DNA of 64,000 nucleotides from Marisediminicola antarctica (GTDB lineage: Bacteria; Actinomycetota; Actinomycetes; Actinomycetales; Microbacteriaceae), in contig NZ_CP017146.1 in the NCBI RefSeq assembly GCF_009930795.1, forward strand, positions 1,922,001 through 1,986,000. The letters run 5' to 3'. Position numbers and translations under genes: made by a program. Each line of letters starts with the position of its first letter. The first letter of the stretch is position 1. Shown one piece after another: positions 16,738-25,391 of the stretch. The notes below the pieces were generated by a model. That model ran no database searches. It saw only the letters and a list, made by a program, of their open reading frames with translations, and was not told the DNA's origin.

Positions 16738-19243
16738 GCCGCTGCTCGCACGGGCGCCGCGGACCTTCGACCCGGATGCCGTCTACGCGGCCTTCGAGGA
16801 GTGGGCGGGCGAGCGTGGTCTCGACCTCTACCCGGCGCAGTCCGAGGCCCTCATTGAGATCGTCTCCGGTGCCAACGTCATCCTGAGCACCCCCACCGGC
16901 ACCGGCAAGTCGCTCGTGGCCATCGGGGCGCACTTCGCGGCCCTCGCCGACGGTAAGCGCAGCTACTACACCGCGCCGATCAAGGCGCTCGTGTCGGAGA
17001 AGTTCTTCGCCCTCGTCGATGTCTTCGGCGCGGAGAACGTGGGAATGGTCACGGGCGACTCCTCGGTCAACCCCGACGCTCCGATCATCTGCTGCACTGC
17101 CGAGATCCTCGCCAACCTCGCGCTGCGCCATGGAGCGGACAGCGATGTCGACCAGGTCGTCATGGACGAGTTCCACTTCTACTCGGACCCCCAGCGCGGC
17201 TGGGCCTGGCAGGTTCCGCTGTTGACCCTGCCGCGTGTGCAGTTCGTGCTGATGTCGGCGACGCTCGGCGACGTCAGCTGGCTGTCGTCCGACCTCAGTG
17301 CGCGCACCGATCGCGACACGGCCGTCATCACGGGGGTCGAGCGCCCCGTTCCGCTGCACTACCACTACGAGACGACCCCGGTGCAGGAGACCGTCGAGGA
17401 GCTGATGTCGACCGGACAGGCGCCGATCTACATCGTGCACTTCTCGCAGGCGGCGGCGCTCGAGCGCGCCCAAGCGCTCACGAGCATCAAGGTCGCCACG
17501 CGCGAGCAGCGCGACCGCATCGCAGAGGAGATCGGCGGGTTCCGGTTCACGACGAGCTTCGGCAAGACCCTCAGCCGACTCGTGCGCGCGGGGATCGGTG
17601 TGCACCATGCCGGGATGCTCCCGAAGTACCGTCGGCTCGTCGAGCAGCTCGCCCAGCAGGGGCTCCTGCGCGTCATCTGCGGCACCGACACCCTCGGCGT
17701 CGGCATCAACGTCCCCATCCGCACCGTGCTGCTCACCGCCCTCACGAAGTTCGACGGAACCAGGATGCGACAGCTCAGCGCCCGCGAGTTCCACCAGGTT
17801 GCCGGGCGCGCCGGCCGGGCGGGCTTCGACACCGCCGGCACGGTGTCGGGACAGGCGCCGGACCACGAGGTGGAGAACGCGCGGCTGGTCGCGCGGGCGG
17901 GCGACGACGCCAAGAAGCTCAAGCGCGTCGTGCGCAAGCGGGCCCCAGAGGGGTTCGTCTCCTGGGGCGAGCCGAGCTTCCAGCGTCTTATTGCGGCGGA
18001 CCCTGAGACGCTCACCTCGAGCATGCAGGTCACGCACTCGATGCTGCTCAACATCATCGGTCGCGGCGGCGACTCGTTCCAGATCGTGCGCGACCTCCTT
18101 TTCGACAACCACGAACCGCACAAGCGGCAGCTCGCTCTTGCCCGCCAGGCGCTCGCGATCTACCGCACGCTCCGCACAGCCGAGATTGTCGAGCAGGTCG
18201 GCGGCGGCATCGGCGGGCAGGCCAGCATCCGCCTCACGGTCGACCTGCAGCCGAACTTCGCCCTCAACCAGCCGCTGTCGCCGTTCGCGCTTGCGGTCTT
18301 CGACCTCCTCGAGCAGGACTCGCCGACCTACGCGCTCGACATGATCTCCGTGCTCGAATCCACCCTCGACGACCCGCGCCCGGTTATTTCGCAGCAGCAG
18401 TTCATCGCCCGCGGCGAGGCCGTCGCCGCGATGAAGGCCGAGGGCATCGAGTACGACCAGCGGATGGAGCTGCTCGAGTCGATCACGCATCCGAAGCCGC
18501 TCGAGGAGCTGCTCGGCGAGGCGTTCCACACCTACAGCCGATCGCAGCCGTGGATCGGCGACTTTGAGCTCCGCCCGAAGTCGGTCGTTCGTGACCTCTA
18601 CGAGCGGGCGATGACATTCGTCGACTACATCAACTTCTACAAGCTCGCCCGGTCCGAGGGGCTCGTCCTGCGCTACCTCTCAGACGCCTACCGGGCTGCG
18701 CGCCAGACGATCCCGAACGAGGTCAAGACCGAAGAGCTCATCGACATCATCGAGTGGCTCGGCGAGCTCGTGCGGCAGGTCGACTCGAGCCTGCTCGACG
18801 AGTGGGAGGCGATGACGAGCCTGACTCCCAGAGACGACCCCGATGCTCCCGTCCTCCCACCGACGCCCAAAGGCGTCACCGGCAACGCACGCGCCTTCCG
18901 GGTTCTGGTGCGCAACGAGATGTTCCGGCGGGTGCAGCTCGCCGCACTCGAACGCTGGGCCGACCTCGGCGAGCTCGATGCGGCATCCGGATTCGACGCG
19001 GATGCCTGGGCCGACGCGCTCGACCCCTATTTCGACCTGCACGATCAGATCGGCACGCACAGCGACGCCCGCGGGTCGGCGATGCTCGTCGTCGAGGAGG
19101 GGCCGACCGAGTGGACGGTGAGGCAGATCCTCGCCGATCCCGAGGGCGACCATGACTGGTCGATCACGGCGATCGTGGATCTGGAAGAATCCAACGCGGC
19201 AGGCGTTGCAGTCGTCAGGGTCACGTCGGTCGGGATGTCGTGA
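16730..19243 (+). CDS. SKI2-like DEAD/DEAH-box RNA helicase with DUF3516 region
   Basis: An 837-residue superfamily 2 helicase. Motif I is TPTGTGKS (about residues 54-61), motif II DEFH, motif III SAT, and motif VI QVAGRAGRAGF. The region after about 400 is the long C-terminal part typical of actinobacterial DUF3516 proteins. It probably acts on RNA, by relation to the SKI2/Mtr4 group. The start codon overlaps the nucleoside hydrolase end by 8 bp. The last codons overlap a possible GTG of the flavin reductase. Confidence 0.9.
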   Translation: MTEPLLARAPRTFDPDAVYAAFEEWAGERGLDLYPAQSEALIEIVSGANVILSTPTGTGKSLVAIGAHFAALADGKRSYYTAPIKALVSEKFFALVDVFGAENVGMVTGDSSVNPDAPIICCTAEILANLALRHGADSDVDQVVMDEFHFYSDPQRGWAWQVPLLTLPRVQFVLMSATLGDVSWLSSDLSARTDRDTAVITGVERPVPLHYHYETTPVQETVEELMSTGQAPIYIVHFSQAAALERAQALTSIKVATREQRDRIAEEIGGFRFTTSFGKTLSRLVRAGIGVHHAGMLPKYRRLVEQLAQQGLLRVICGTDTLGVGINVPIRTVLLTALTKFDGTRMRQLSAREFHQVAGRAGRAGFDTAGTVSGQAPDHEVENARLVARAGDDAKKLKRVVRKRAPEGFVSWGEPSFQRLIAADPETLTSSMQVTHSMLLNIIGRGGDSFQIVRDLLFDNHEPHKRQLALARQALAIYRTLRTAEIVEQVGGGIGGQASIRLTVDLQPNFALNQPLSPFALAVFDLLEQDSPTYALDMISVLESTLDDPRPVISQQQFIARGEAVAAMKAEGIEYDQRMELLESITHPKPLEELLGEAFHTYSRSQPWIGDFELRPKSVVRDLYERAMTFVDYINFYKLARSEGLVLRYLSDAYRAARQTIPNEVKTEELIDIIEWLGELVRQVDSSLLDEWEAMTSLTPRDDPDAPVLPPTPKGVTGNARAFRVLVRNEMFRRVQLAALERWADLGELDAASGFDADAWADALDPYFDLHDQIGTHSDARGSAMLVVEEGPTEWTVRQILADPEGDHDWSITAIVDLEESNAAGVAVVRVTSVGMS

Positions 19244-19266
19244 CCAGCCGGGACGAAGGAGCCAGC

Positions 19267-19884
19267 ATGGAACGCCGGGATTCAACAGAGCACGCCGAGC
19301 CGGATGACGCCGGAGCGACAACGGGCCGCATCCACGTGCTCGACGACGGCCAGAGCGTGCTGGGGCCGGAGGAATTCAAGGCAGCCTTCCGCACGCATCC
19401 GGCCGGGGTCGCGCTCATCACCGCGGATGCCGGCGACGGTCCGGTCGCCCTGACCGCGACGTCGGTCTTCTCGGTGAGCGCCGAACCCCCGCTTCTGGTG
19501 TTCTCCCTCTCGGCCCTGTCGTCGAGCACCCCGACGCTCATGCGCGCCGACACGGTCGTCGTGCACCTGCTCACCGCGGCGCAGCTCGACCTTGCGCTCC
19601 TCGGCGCCACGAGTGGTGTCGACAGGTTCGCCGACACCTCGATCTGGTCCCGCCTACCGACGGGCGAGCCCTACTTCACGGCTGCCCCCGTCTGGATCAG
19701 GGGGCGTGTCGTCGACCGCATGGAGGCCGGTGCCTCGACCGTGCTTGCCGTCGAGGCACTCGAGGCGCGCACCCCGGAGCGGGGAAGCCCAGAGGCGGAT
19801 GCGGAACGTCTGCGCCCACTCGTCTACCACAACCGCACATGGCACGTTCTGAGCGAGGGCTCGAAGCTCAGCCCGGGCGTCTGA
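19267..19884 (+). CDS. Flavin reductase-like, FMN-binding split-barrel protein
   Basis: A 205-residue protein of the flavin reductase domain family: FRTHPAGVALITA near residue 38, then LTATSVFSVSAEPPLLVFSLS, the FMN-binding core. Such proteins supply reduced flavin to monooxygenases. ATG 19267 has GAAGGAG at 6 nt; an in-frame GTG at 19240 overlaps the helicase stop and is an alternative. No monooxygenase partner is adjacent. It is convergent with the FNR-like gene, 3 bp between stops. Confidence 0.85.
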   Translation: MERRDSTEHAEPDDAGATTGRIHVLDDGQSVLGPEEFKAAFRTHPAGVALITADAGDGPVALTATSVFSVSAEPPLLVFSLSALSSSTPTLMRADTVVVHLLTAAQLDLALLGATSGVDRFADTSIWSRLPTGEPYFTAAPVWIRGRVVDRMEAGASTVLAVEALEARTPERGSPEADAERLRPLVYHNRTWHVLSEGSKLSPGV

Positions 19885-19887
19885 GGG

Positions 19888-20619
19888 TCAGCCGCCGTAG
19901 CGTTCGGTTTTGATGTGGTCAGCGAGGTGGCCGGCCTCGACGAGCCACTGCGTGACCGACTCGACGAACGGGGACGCCCCGCACACGTAGATCTCGGCGC
20001 CGACCGCCGGCGGGAACACGGCCGCGACCGTTCGTTCCCGGTCGAGGCGTGCCGGAGGTGTGGGCCAGCCACCGGGCGTCTCGCGGCTGTACGCCCACTC
20101 GAGGTGGAGGGCGGCGTCGTCCCGCTCTAGCCGCAGCAGTTCGTCGCGGTAGAGAGCGAGCGCAGGGGAACGCACGGAGTAGAGCAGCCGGAACGCTGTG
20201 CCGCTTGCGGTCTCGGCGTGGGTGCGGATCATCGACATGAGCGGCACGATGCCCGAACCACCGCCGATGAGTTGTAGAGCGCGAGGCGGGGCGGCCGGCG
20301 CGGTCTCCGGGCTCCAGACGAACCAGCCCCCCGACGGGCCGCGGATCTCGATGCGGTCGCCCGCGCTCAGCAGGTCGACGAGGTAGGGGGAGACCTCTCC
20401 GTCGTCGAGGCGGTCGACCGTGATCTCGAGTCGCCCCGATGGCGACGACGACGAGATCGAGTAGGAGCGCACCGCCGTATAGCCGTCCTCGGCGGTCAGC
20501 CGCACATCCACATGCTGGCCCGCGACGTGTCCCGGCCACCCCTCGATGTCGAGCCCGAGGGTTCTGGCCTCACTCGTCTCCCGCCGCTCCGACACGACGA
20601 GAGCGGGCCTCCAGCTCAC
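19888..20619 (-). CDS. Ferredoxin-NADP reductase-like flavoprotein
   Basis: A 243-residue FAD/NAD-binding oxidoreductase without a ferredoxin domain. The FAD-binding RSYSISS box lies near residue 50, the NAD-binding GGGSGIVPLMSM near 120, and the terminal YVCGASPFVE motif near 215. The start GTG overlaps the stop of the molybdopterin protein gene (GTGA), so both are translated together, and this reductase likely passes electrons to or from that protein. The order is the same as in other actinobacteria where a sulfite-oxidase-like protein and an FNR form a pair. Confidence 0.87.
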   Translation of the reverse strand: MSWRPALVVSERRETSEARTLGLDIEGWPGHVAGQHVDVRLTAEDGYTAVRSYSISSSSPSGRLEITVDRLDDGEVSPYLVDLLSAGDRIEIRGPSGGWFVWSPETAPAAPPRALQLIGGGSGIVPLMSMIRTHAETASGTAFRLLYSVRSPALALYRDELLRLERDDAALHLEWAYSRETPGGWPTPPARLDRERTVAAVFPPAVGAEIYVCGASPFVESVTQWLVEAGHLADHIKTERYGG

Positions 20620-21209
20620 CAATAGCGCTGCTCGAGGAACGGGTCGCCGCGCATGTGATATCCGTTCTGCTCCCAGAATCCCGGGCCGTCCTCGGTGAGG
20701 AGGTTGAGGCCATGCACCCACTTGGCGCTCTTCCAGAAGTAGAGGTGCGGTACCAGCAGCCGTGCTGGCCCGCCGTGCTGCGGCTCGAGCGGGACTCCAT
20801 CGAATTCGAACGCGATCCAGGCTTTGCCGCCCCGGAGGTCGGCCAGCGGAACGTTGGTGGTGTAGCCACCGTAGGAGTACGCCATCGAAAACTCGGCGGT
20901 CGTCTCGACGTCGGCGAGCAGGGTGTCGAGGGAAACGCCACGCCAGGCGGTCCCGAATTTCGACCAACTCGTGACGCAGTGGATATCGGTGGTCACGTCT
21001 TCGATCGGGAGGGCGAGGAGATCCTGCCACGACCATCGGTGCCGCACACCCGACTCGGTCGAGATCGAGAATTCCCACTCGTCGAGAGACACCCGCGGCG
21101 TCGCACCGGCCGACAGCACGGGAAAGCTCTCGGTGAGGTATTGGCCGGGAGGGAGGCCCGGAACGTCCGATCTCCGCTTGCCTCCGAAACCGGGCGAGAA
21201 GATGCCCAC
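20616..21209 (-). CDS. Sulfite oxidase-like (YedY/MsrP-type) molybdopterin oxidoreductase
   Basis: A 197-residue protein of the oxidoreductase molybdopterin-binding family. The molybdenum-coordinating cysteine is C78 in DIHCVTSWSKFG. GPARLLVPHLYFWKSAKWV further on is a family hallmark. No Tat signal is seen, so a cytoplasmic location is likely, unlike MsrP. GTG 21209 has GCAAGGAGG at 4-5 nt; the frame extends to 21254. Substrate unknown. It is coupled to the FNR-like gene. Confidence 0.86.
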   Translation of the reverse strand: MGIFSPGFGGKRRSDVPGLPPGQYLTESFPVLSAGATPRVSLDEWEFSISTESGVRHRWSWQDLLALPIEDVTTDIHCVTSWSKFGTAWRGVSLDTLLADVETTAEFSMAYSYGGYTTNVPLADLRGGKAWIAFEFDGVPLEPQHGGPARLLVPHLYFWKSAKWVHGLNLLTEDGPGFWEQNGYHMRGDPFLEQRYW

Positions 21210-21320
21210 GTGCCCTCCTTGCTCGCCTCGCCCCGATGGCGAGAGGTGCTGCACCAGCCTATAGAAACACCGGGCGATTCAGAGACGCGCGAACGCTGGC
21301 TCGATGACTGTGGCCGCGCC

Positions 21321-21326
21321 TAGGCT
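21321..21326 (+). promoter_or_regulatory. -10 box of the MFS leader ORF
   Basis: TAGGCT, six bases, then the ATG of a 10-codon ORF, so the transcript would begin at that ATG. Confidence 0.45.
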
Positions 21327-21332
21327 GGCCTC

Positions 21333-21365
21333 ATGATTGGCAGAGCACCCGCGGTCCGGCTGTGA
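21333..21365 (+). CDS. Possible 10-codon leader ORF of the MFS gene
   Basis: Encodes MIGRAPAVRL. Its ATG lies 6 nt after the -10-like TAGGCT, and its TGA overlaps the GTG of the exporter gene, which lacks a Shine-Dalgarno of its own. Translation of this short frame may deliver ribosomes to the exporter start. It may also be chance. Confidence 0.35.
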   Translation: MIGRAPAVRL

Positions 21366-22813
21366 CCCGCTCCCAACGACTTGTGCTGGCGATCGCCGTG
21401 CTCGCCTCGTTCGTCGCTTTCCTCGACGGTTCGGTCATCAACGTCGCCCTCCCGGCGATCACCGACGAGCTTGGGGGCGGGCTGTCGCTGCAGCAGTGGG
21501 TCGTCGACGCGTACCTCATCACGCTCGGGTCGCTCATACTGCTCGCGGGGTCGCTGTCGGACGTGTTCGGGCGCATTCTGGTGCTCCGCCTCGGGCTCAT
21601 CGGCTTCGGCATCACCTCCGTCATGTGCGCGCTTGCGCCGACCGGCGAGTTCCTCATCGTCGCGCGGGCTCTCCAGGGAGTCGCCGGTGCGCTTCTCGTG
21701 CCGAGTTCGCTCGCGCTCATCCTCTCCACCTTCCGGGGGCCCGCGCAGGGCAAGGCGATCGGGCTCTGGACGGGCTGGACAAGCGCCGCCTTCCTGATCG
21801 GCCCGGTGCTCGGCGGACTCTTCGTCGACCTCGCCTCGTGGCGGCTCGTGTTCGCCATCAACCTGCTGCCGATTCTCGTGACCCTCTGGCTGCTCATTCT
21901 GCTGGGGGAGCGCGATGAGCGGATGCCGGGGGTGCCGATCGACTACCTCGGCGCGGTTCTCGGGGTTGTCGGGCTCGGGCTGCCCGTCTTCGCACTGATC
22001 GAGCAGGCCAACTACGGCCTCGCCAGCCCGATCATCTGGGTGCCGCTCGTCATCGGCGTTCTCGCGTTCGCCGGATTCATCTACCGCCAGCGGGTCGCAC
22101 CGTCGCCAATGATGCCCCTCGGCCTGTTCCGGGTTCGCAACTTCGCCGTCGGAAACGTGGCAACGGTGCTCATCTACGGCGCCCTGTCGCTCGGAACCTT
22201 CGTGCTCGCGGTCTTCCTTCAGCAGTCGGCCGGCTACTCGGCCACCCTCGCCGGCGCCGCGCTGTTGCCCGTCACGGTGGCCAACATCGCGCTGTCGCCG
22301 CTGTTCGGCTCGCTCGCGGGACGCTTCGGACCGAGGCTGTTCATGACCATCGGCCCGATCCTCGGCGGCGTCGGATTTCTGCTCATGCTGAGGATCGACG
22401 AATCCGCCGACTACCTCGCGGCGGTGCTGCCCGGCATCTCTGTTTTCGGCCTCGGGCTCACGATCACGGTGGCGCCGCTCACGGCCGCGGTGCTCGGGTC
22501 GATCAGCTCCCGGCAGGCCGGTATCGGCTCGGCCGTGAACAATGCCCTCTCCCGCATCGCGGGACTCATCGCGATCGCGCTTCTCGGCGTCATCGTCGGA
22601 AGCGAACTCGACCTCGAGGGCTTCCACCGCGGGCTCGTCGTCACTGCGGTGCTGCTGATCATCGGCGGGGTGGTGTCGGCCATCGGCATCCGCAATGTAC
22701 CCGTCGCGGACGGTGCTGCACCTGCGTCAGGCGAGCAGGCTCGCGCCGGCGGTGGCCAGCAGGACGACGTTCACGAACGCGGCGGCGATGATCAACTGGA
22801 AGAGAAGGCGTGA
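21362..22813 (+). CDS. MFS drug exporter, DHA2 (EmrB/QacA) type
   Basis: A 483-residue membrane protein with about 14 helices. The first helix ends in the DHA2 signature LDGSVINVALPAI (residues about 20-32), and the second holds SLSDVFGRILVLR. Such proteins export drugs or other amphiphiles by proton antiport; the substrate is not predictable. GTG 21362 overlaps the stop of a 10-codon leader. The C-terminal 30 residues are polar and their coding region overlaps the end of the convergent UbiA gene by 87 bp. Confidence 0.88.
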   Translation: MTRSQRLVLAIAVLASFVAFLDGSVINVALPAITDELGGGLSLQQWVVDAYLITLGSLILLAGSLSDVFGRILVLRLGLIGFGITSVMCALAPTGEFLIVARALQGVAGALLVPSSLALILSTFRGPAQGKAIGLWTGWTSAAFLIGPVLGGLFVDLASWRLVFAINLLPILVTLWLLILLGERDERMPGVPIDYLGAVLGVVGLGLPVFALIEQANYGLASPIIWVPLVIGVLAFAGFIYRQRVAPSPMMPLGLFRVRNFAVGNVATVLIYGALSLGTFVLAVFLQQSAGYSATLAGAALLPVTVANIALSPLFGSLAGRFGPRLFMTIGPILGGVGFLLMLRIDESADYLAAVLPGISVFGLGLTITVAPLTAAVLGSISSRQAGIGSAVNNALSRIAGLIAIALLGVIVGSELDLEGFHRGLVVTAVLLIIGGVVSAIGIRNVPVADGAAPASGEQARAGGGQQDDVHERGGDDQLEEKA

Positions 22814-23557
22814 GGGCTCCCTCGTGAGCACGAGTGAGACGCCGACCGCAGCGATGAGCACGGTCGCGGAGAACCCGAGCCACTGAATCGTGTCGACCTC
22901 GCCGGGGCCGACGAGAGCGAGCACGGATGCCGCGAGCAGCGCCGCGAAGGTGCCGATGCCGGTGCGCCGCGATCCGAGGCGGTGGGGGAGCCCGCGCACT
23001 CCGGTCGCGCGATCGTCGTCGAGGTCGGGCAGCACGTTGGCGAAGTGCGCGGCGACGCCGAGCAGCGCTCCAAGCCCCATCGCCCACGCGGCCGCCCAGG
23101 ACGGTTCCGGCAGCGAGAGGGTAACGACGGCGGGCAGCAGGCCGAAACTCACGATGTAGGGCAGCACCGAGAACGGGGTGCGCTTGAGCCACGCGTTGTA
23201 GCTCCACGCCGAGGCGATGAACACGGTGTGGGCGACCGTCGCCCTCCAGCCGAGCGGCACCGTTGCGGCCACCGCGACAATGGCGGTCGCGATCGCGACA
23301 CCCCGCACGGTGCTGGCGGTGACCCAGCCGAGCGCGACCGGCTTGTCGGTGCGTCCCACCGCGATGTCGCGCTCGGCATCGATCCAATCGTTGGACAGCC
23401 CGACCGAGGCCTGGTTCGCGGCGAAGGCGACGCCGAGAACCGCGAGGCGCCATCCGTCGAGCCCGACTCCCACGGCCAGCACGATCGCGATGAGCGTCAC
23501 GGCGACGGCCGGTCCGGGGTGGGTCGAGCGAAGGAGCGCGACCGCAGTGTTGGGCAT
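22727..23557 (-). CDS. UbiA-family prenyltransferase
   Basis: A 276-residue membrane protein with about eight helices and both aspartate-rich motifs: NDWIDAERD (residues about 56-64) and DLDDD (about 180-184), which bind the prenyl diphosphate through magnesium. The family attaches prenyl chains to aromatic acceptors in quinone or lipid synthesis. The nearest kin appear to be actinobacterial UbiA proteins of unknown acceptor; no menaquinone genes are adjacent. The start lies 6 nt after TAGCAT with no Shine-Dalgarno, so it is probably leaderless. Confidence 0.87.
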   Translation of the reverse strand: MPNTAVALLRSTHPGPAVAVTLIAIVLAVGVGLDGWRLAVLGVAFAANQASVGLSNDWIDAERDIAVGRTDKPVALGWVTASTVRGVAIATAIVAVAATVPLGWRATVAHTVFIASAWSYNAWLKRTPFSVLPYIVSFGLLPAVVTLSLPEPSWAAAWAMGLGALLGVAAHFANVLPDLDDDRATGVRGLPHRLGSRRTGIGTFAALLAASVLALVGPGEVDTIQWLGFSATVLIAAVGVSLVLTREPSRLLFQLIIAAAFVNVVLLATAGASLLA

Positions 23558-23563
23558 TGCCCA

Positions 23564-23569
23564 ATGCTA
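23564..23569 (-). promoter_or_regulatory. -10 box of the leaderless UbiA transcript
   Basis: TAGCAT on the minus strand, six bases before the ATG at 23557. Confidence 0.55.
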
Positions 23570-23630
23570 GGTCGTGCGGTGCGTCGTGACCGCCAGGATC
23601 GTGCTGCTCGTGCTGCTAGTGAATCCACCC

Positions 23631-23842
23631 GCGAGTGGCCCACTTGCGTGGCCTCAGTGGGCTCTGGCGCGACATTTTTGGGCAGCTCGCGGGTGGATGC
23701 GGGTGGTTGCTGGCTTCAATCCCGCGAGTGGCCCACTTATGTCGCCTCGGTGCGCTCTGATGTGACCCATTTGGGCAGCTCGTGGGTGGATGCGGGTGGT
23801 TGCTGGCTTCGTCCGTGAGTCGCCCATTCGTGGCGCGACGCG
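23631..23842. repeat. Tandem 92-bp intergenic repeat, two and a third copies
   Basis: Copies at 23631-23722 and 23723-23814 plus a 28-bp partial copy to 23842, in the gap between the UbiA gene and the quinone oxidoreductase gene. Each unit starts near GCGAGTGGCCCAC and contains GGGCAGCTCG(C/T)GGGTGGATGC. The 13-mer ATCCACCCGCGAG at the start of the array pairs perfectly with CTCGCGGGTGGAT in the first unit, so a long hairpin can form. No coding potential is evident. Confidence 0.8.
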
Positions 23843-23846
23843 GGCG

Positions 23847-24824
23847 CTATGGGACCAACAGCAGCTTCCCAATGTGCACCGACGACTCCAGGCGCTCGTG
23901 CGCGAGCCGGGCATCCGCTAGCGCGAAGCGGCGGTCGACGATGGGCACCACCTGTCGCGCCGCGACAAGCGGCCAGACGTTCTCCCGCACGCTCTCGATG
24001 ATGTCGTCCTTCTCCGCGTTGGGCCGGGTACGCAGGCTGGTGGCGTGGATGCTGCCCCACTTGCCCATCAGTCGCCCGATCGCGAATGTGGCGGGTACAC
24101 CGCCCTGGTTGCCGATCAGCATGACTCTGCCGTGGCGGGCGAGTGCACGGATGTTGCGGTCCAGGTAGGCTCCGCCGATCGGGTCGAGGATGACGTCGGC
24201 TCCCGCGCCATCCGTAGCCCGCTCGAGCGAATCGACGAAATCCTCGGTGGTGTAGTCGATGAGAATATCGGCGCCGAGGCGCTCGCATGCGGCGAGCTTC
24301 GCCGCCGACCCGGCCGTCACAGCGACGCGGCAGCCGAACGCGCGCGCGAGTTGGATGGCCATCGTGCCGATGCCACTCGATCCGCCGTGGATGAGAATCG
24401 TCTCCCCTGCCCGGAGCCCGCCGAGCAGGAACAGGTTGCTCCAGACCGTCGCCACCACCTCCGGCAATGCCGCCGCGTCGACCAGGTCGACCGACTCCGG
24501 TACGGGCAGGAGCTGGTGCGCGGAGGCGACGGCGAGTGACGCGTAGCCCCCGCCCGACAGCAGCGCGCAAACCCGGTCACCAACCGACCAGCCCGTGACC
24601 CCCGATCCCAGTCGGGCGATCGTGCCCGACACCTCGAGGCCCGGCCAGTCAGGCGCACCGGGGGGAGGAGGGTAGTCGCCCTGCCGCTGCACCACGTCTG
24701 CCCGGTTGACGCCGGCCGCCGCGACAGCGATGAGCACCTCGCCGTGCCCGGGGTCCGGGTCGGGGAGCTCTCGCTCCTCCAGCACATCGGGACCACCGCT
24801 GTCCGATATGACAATTGCCCTCAT
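23847..24824 (-). CDS. NAD(P)H:quinone oxidoreductase, zinc-free MDR type
   Basis: A 325-residue medium-chain dehydrogenase/reductase of the quinone oxidoreductase (PIG3-like) group. GVNRADVVQRQG near residue 40, the nucleotide-binding HGGSSGIGTMAIQLAR near 146, and a C-terminal AHERLESSVHIGKLLL are characteristic. It lacks the zinc ligands of alcohol dehydrogenases. It reduces quinones with NADPH by family. The ATG follows TAGCGT by 6 nt with no Shine-Dalgarno, so it is probably leaderless, and is divergent from the next gene, 40 bp away. Confidence 0.9.
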   Translation of the reverse strand: MRAIVISDSGGPDVLEERELPDPDPGHGEVLIAVAAAGVNRADVVQRQGDYPPPPGAPDWPGLEVSGTIARLGSGVTGWSVGDRVCALLSGGGYASLAVASAHQLLPVPESVDLVDAAALPEVVATVWSNLFLLGGLRAGETILIHGGSSGIGTMAIQLARAFGCRVAVTAGSAAKLAACERLGADILIDYTTEDFVDSLERATDGAGADVILDPIGGAYLDRNIRALARHGRVMLIGNQGGVPATFAIGRLMGKWGSIHATSLRTRPNAEKDDIIESVRENVWPLVAARQVVPIVDRRFALADARLAHERLESSVHIGKLLLVP

Positions 24825-24830
24825 GTCTCC

Positions 24831-24836
24831 ACGCTA
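24831..24836 (-). promoter_or_regulatory. -10 box, leaderless quinone oxidoreductase transcript
   Basis: TAGCGT, six bases, ATG on the minus strand. Confidence 0.55.
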
Positions 24837-24852
24837 CGCGACCGTGCGGCGC

Positions 24853-24858
24853 TAAGTT
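24853..24858 (+). promoter_or_regulatory. -10 box, leaderless transcript of the hypothetical gene at 24865
   Basis: TAAGTT, six bases, GTG. It lies 17 bp from the oppositely directed -10 box of the quinone oxidoreductase gene. Confidence 0.5.
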
Positions 24859-24864
24859 GGTTCT

Positions 24865-25383
24865 GTGACTGGGGACATGGTGGGAGCGCCCGCGCGGGGC
24901 CGCAGAGCCCGCGCGCAGGAAGATTCGCAGCGGCTCGTGTCTCTGCTTCTGGGCACCTGGCAGGTGCGGGCGACGAATATACCGCTGTGGCTGTCGAACG
25001 AGAGGGTCGCGCCTGCCATCGCCTTCGAGCTTATTTCGGATGCTCCGCTCGTGCTCGGCGACGACGTCTCGTGGCATTCGTCCGACGGGCGGCGGGAGCA
25101 CCAGCTCGGTGTCGACCGCTGGAACGGCAGCGACTTCGCGCGCCGTGGGCTCGGACGGAGGAGACTTCGCCGGAGCCAGTGGAGCGTCGTCGGGTCCAGT
25201 GCCGACCGGGACATCCTCGTGCTGCGGCTGACCGGCTCCCGCTCGACCCCGCCCGGCCTCGACGTCTTCGTTCGGGCGGGTGCCGAGATCGGAGACGCAC
25301 GCACTCTCGTTGCGCACTCGGCCACGGCGCTGGGCCTCTCGGCCGAGGACTTCGCGAGCCTCACCTGGCTCGATCGCCCCTGA
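24865..25383 (+). CDS. Hypothetical protein
   Basis: A 172-residue soluble protein, arginine-rich at residues 12-20 and 93-105. No domain recognised; the pattern suggests a beta-rich fold. The GTG start sits 6 nt after TAAGTT, consistent with a leaderless mRNA; a later in-frame ATG at 24877 is possible. It is convergent with the alpha/beta hydrolase, 8 bp between stops. Confidence 0.6.
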   Translation: MTGDMVGAPARGRRARAQEDSQRLVSLLLGTWQVRATNIPLWLSNERVAPAIAFELISDAPLVLGDDVSWHSSDGRREHQLGVDRWNGSDFARRGLGRRRLRRSQWSVVGSSADRDILVLRLTGSRSTPPGLDVFVRAGAEIGDARTLVAHSATALGLSAEDFASLTWLDRP

Positions 25384-25391
25384 CCGTCAGG

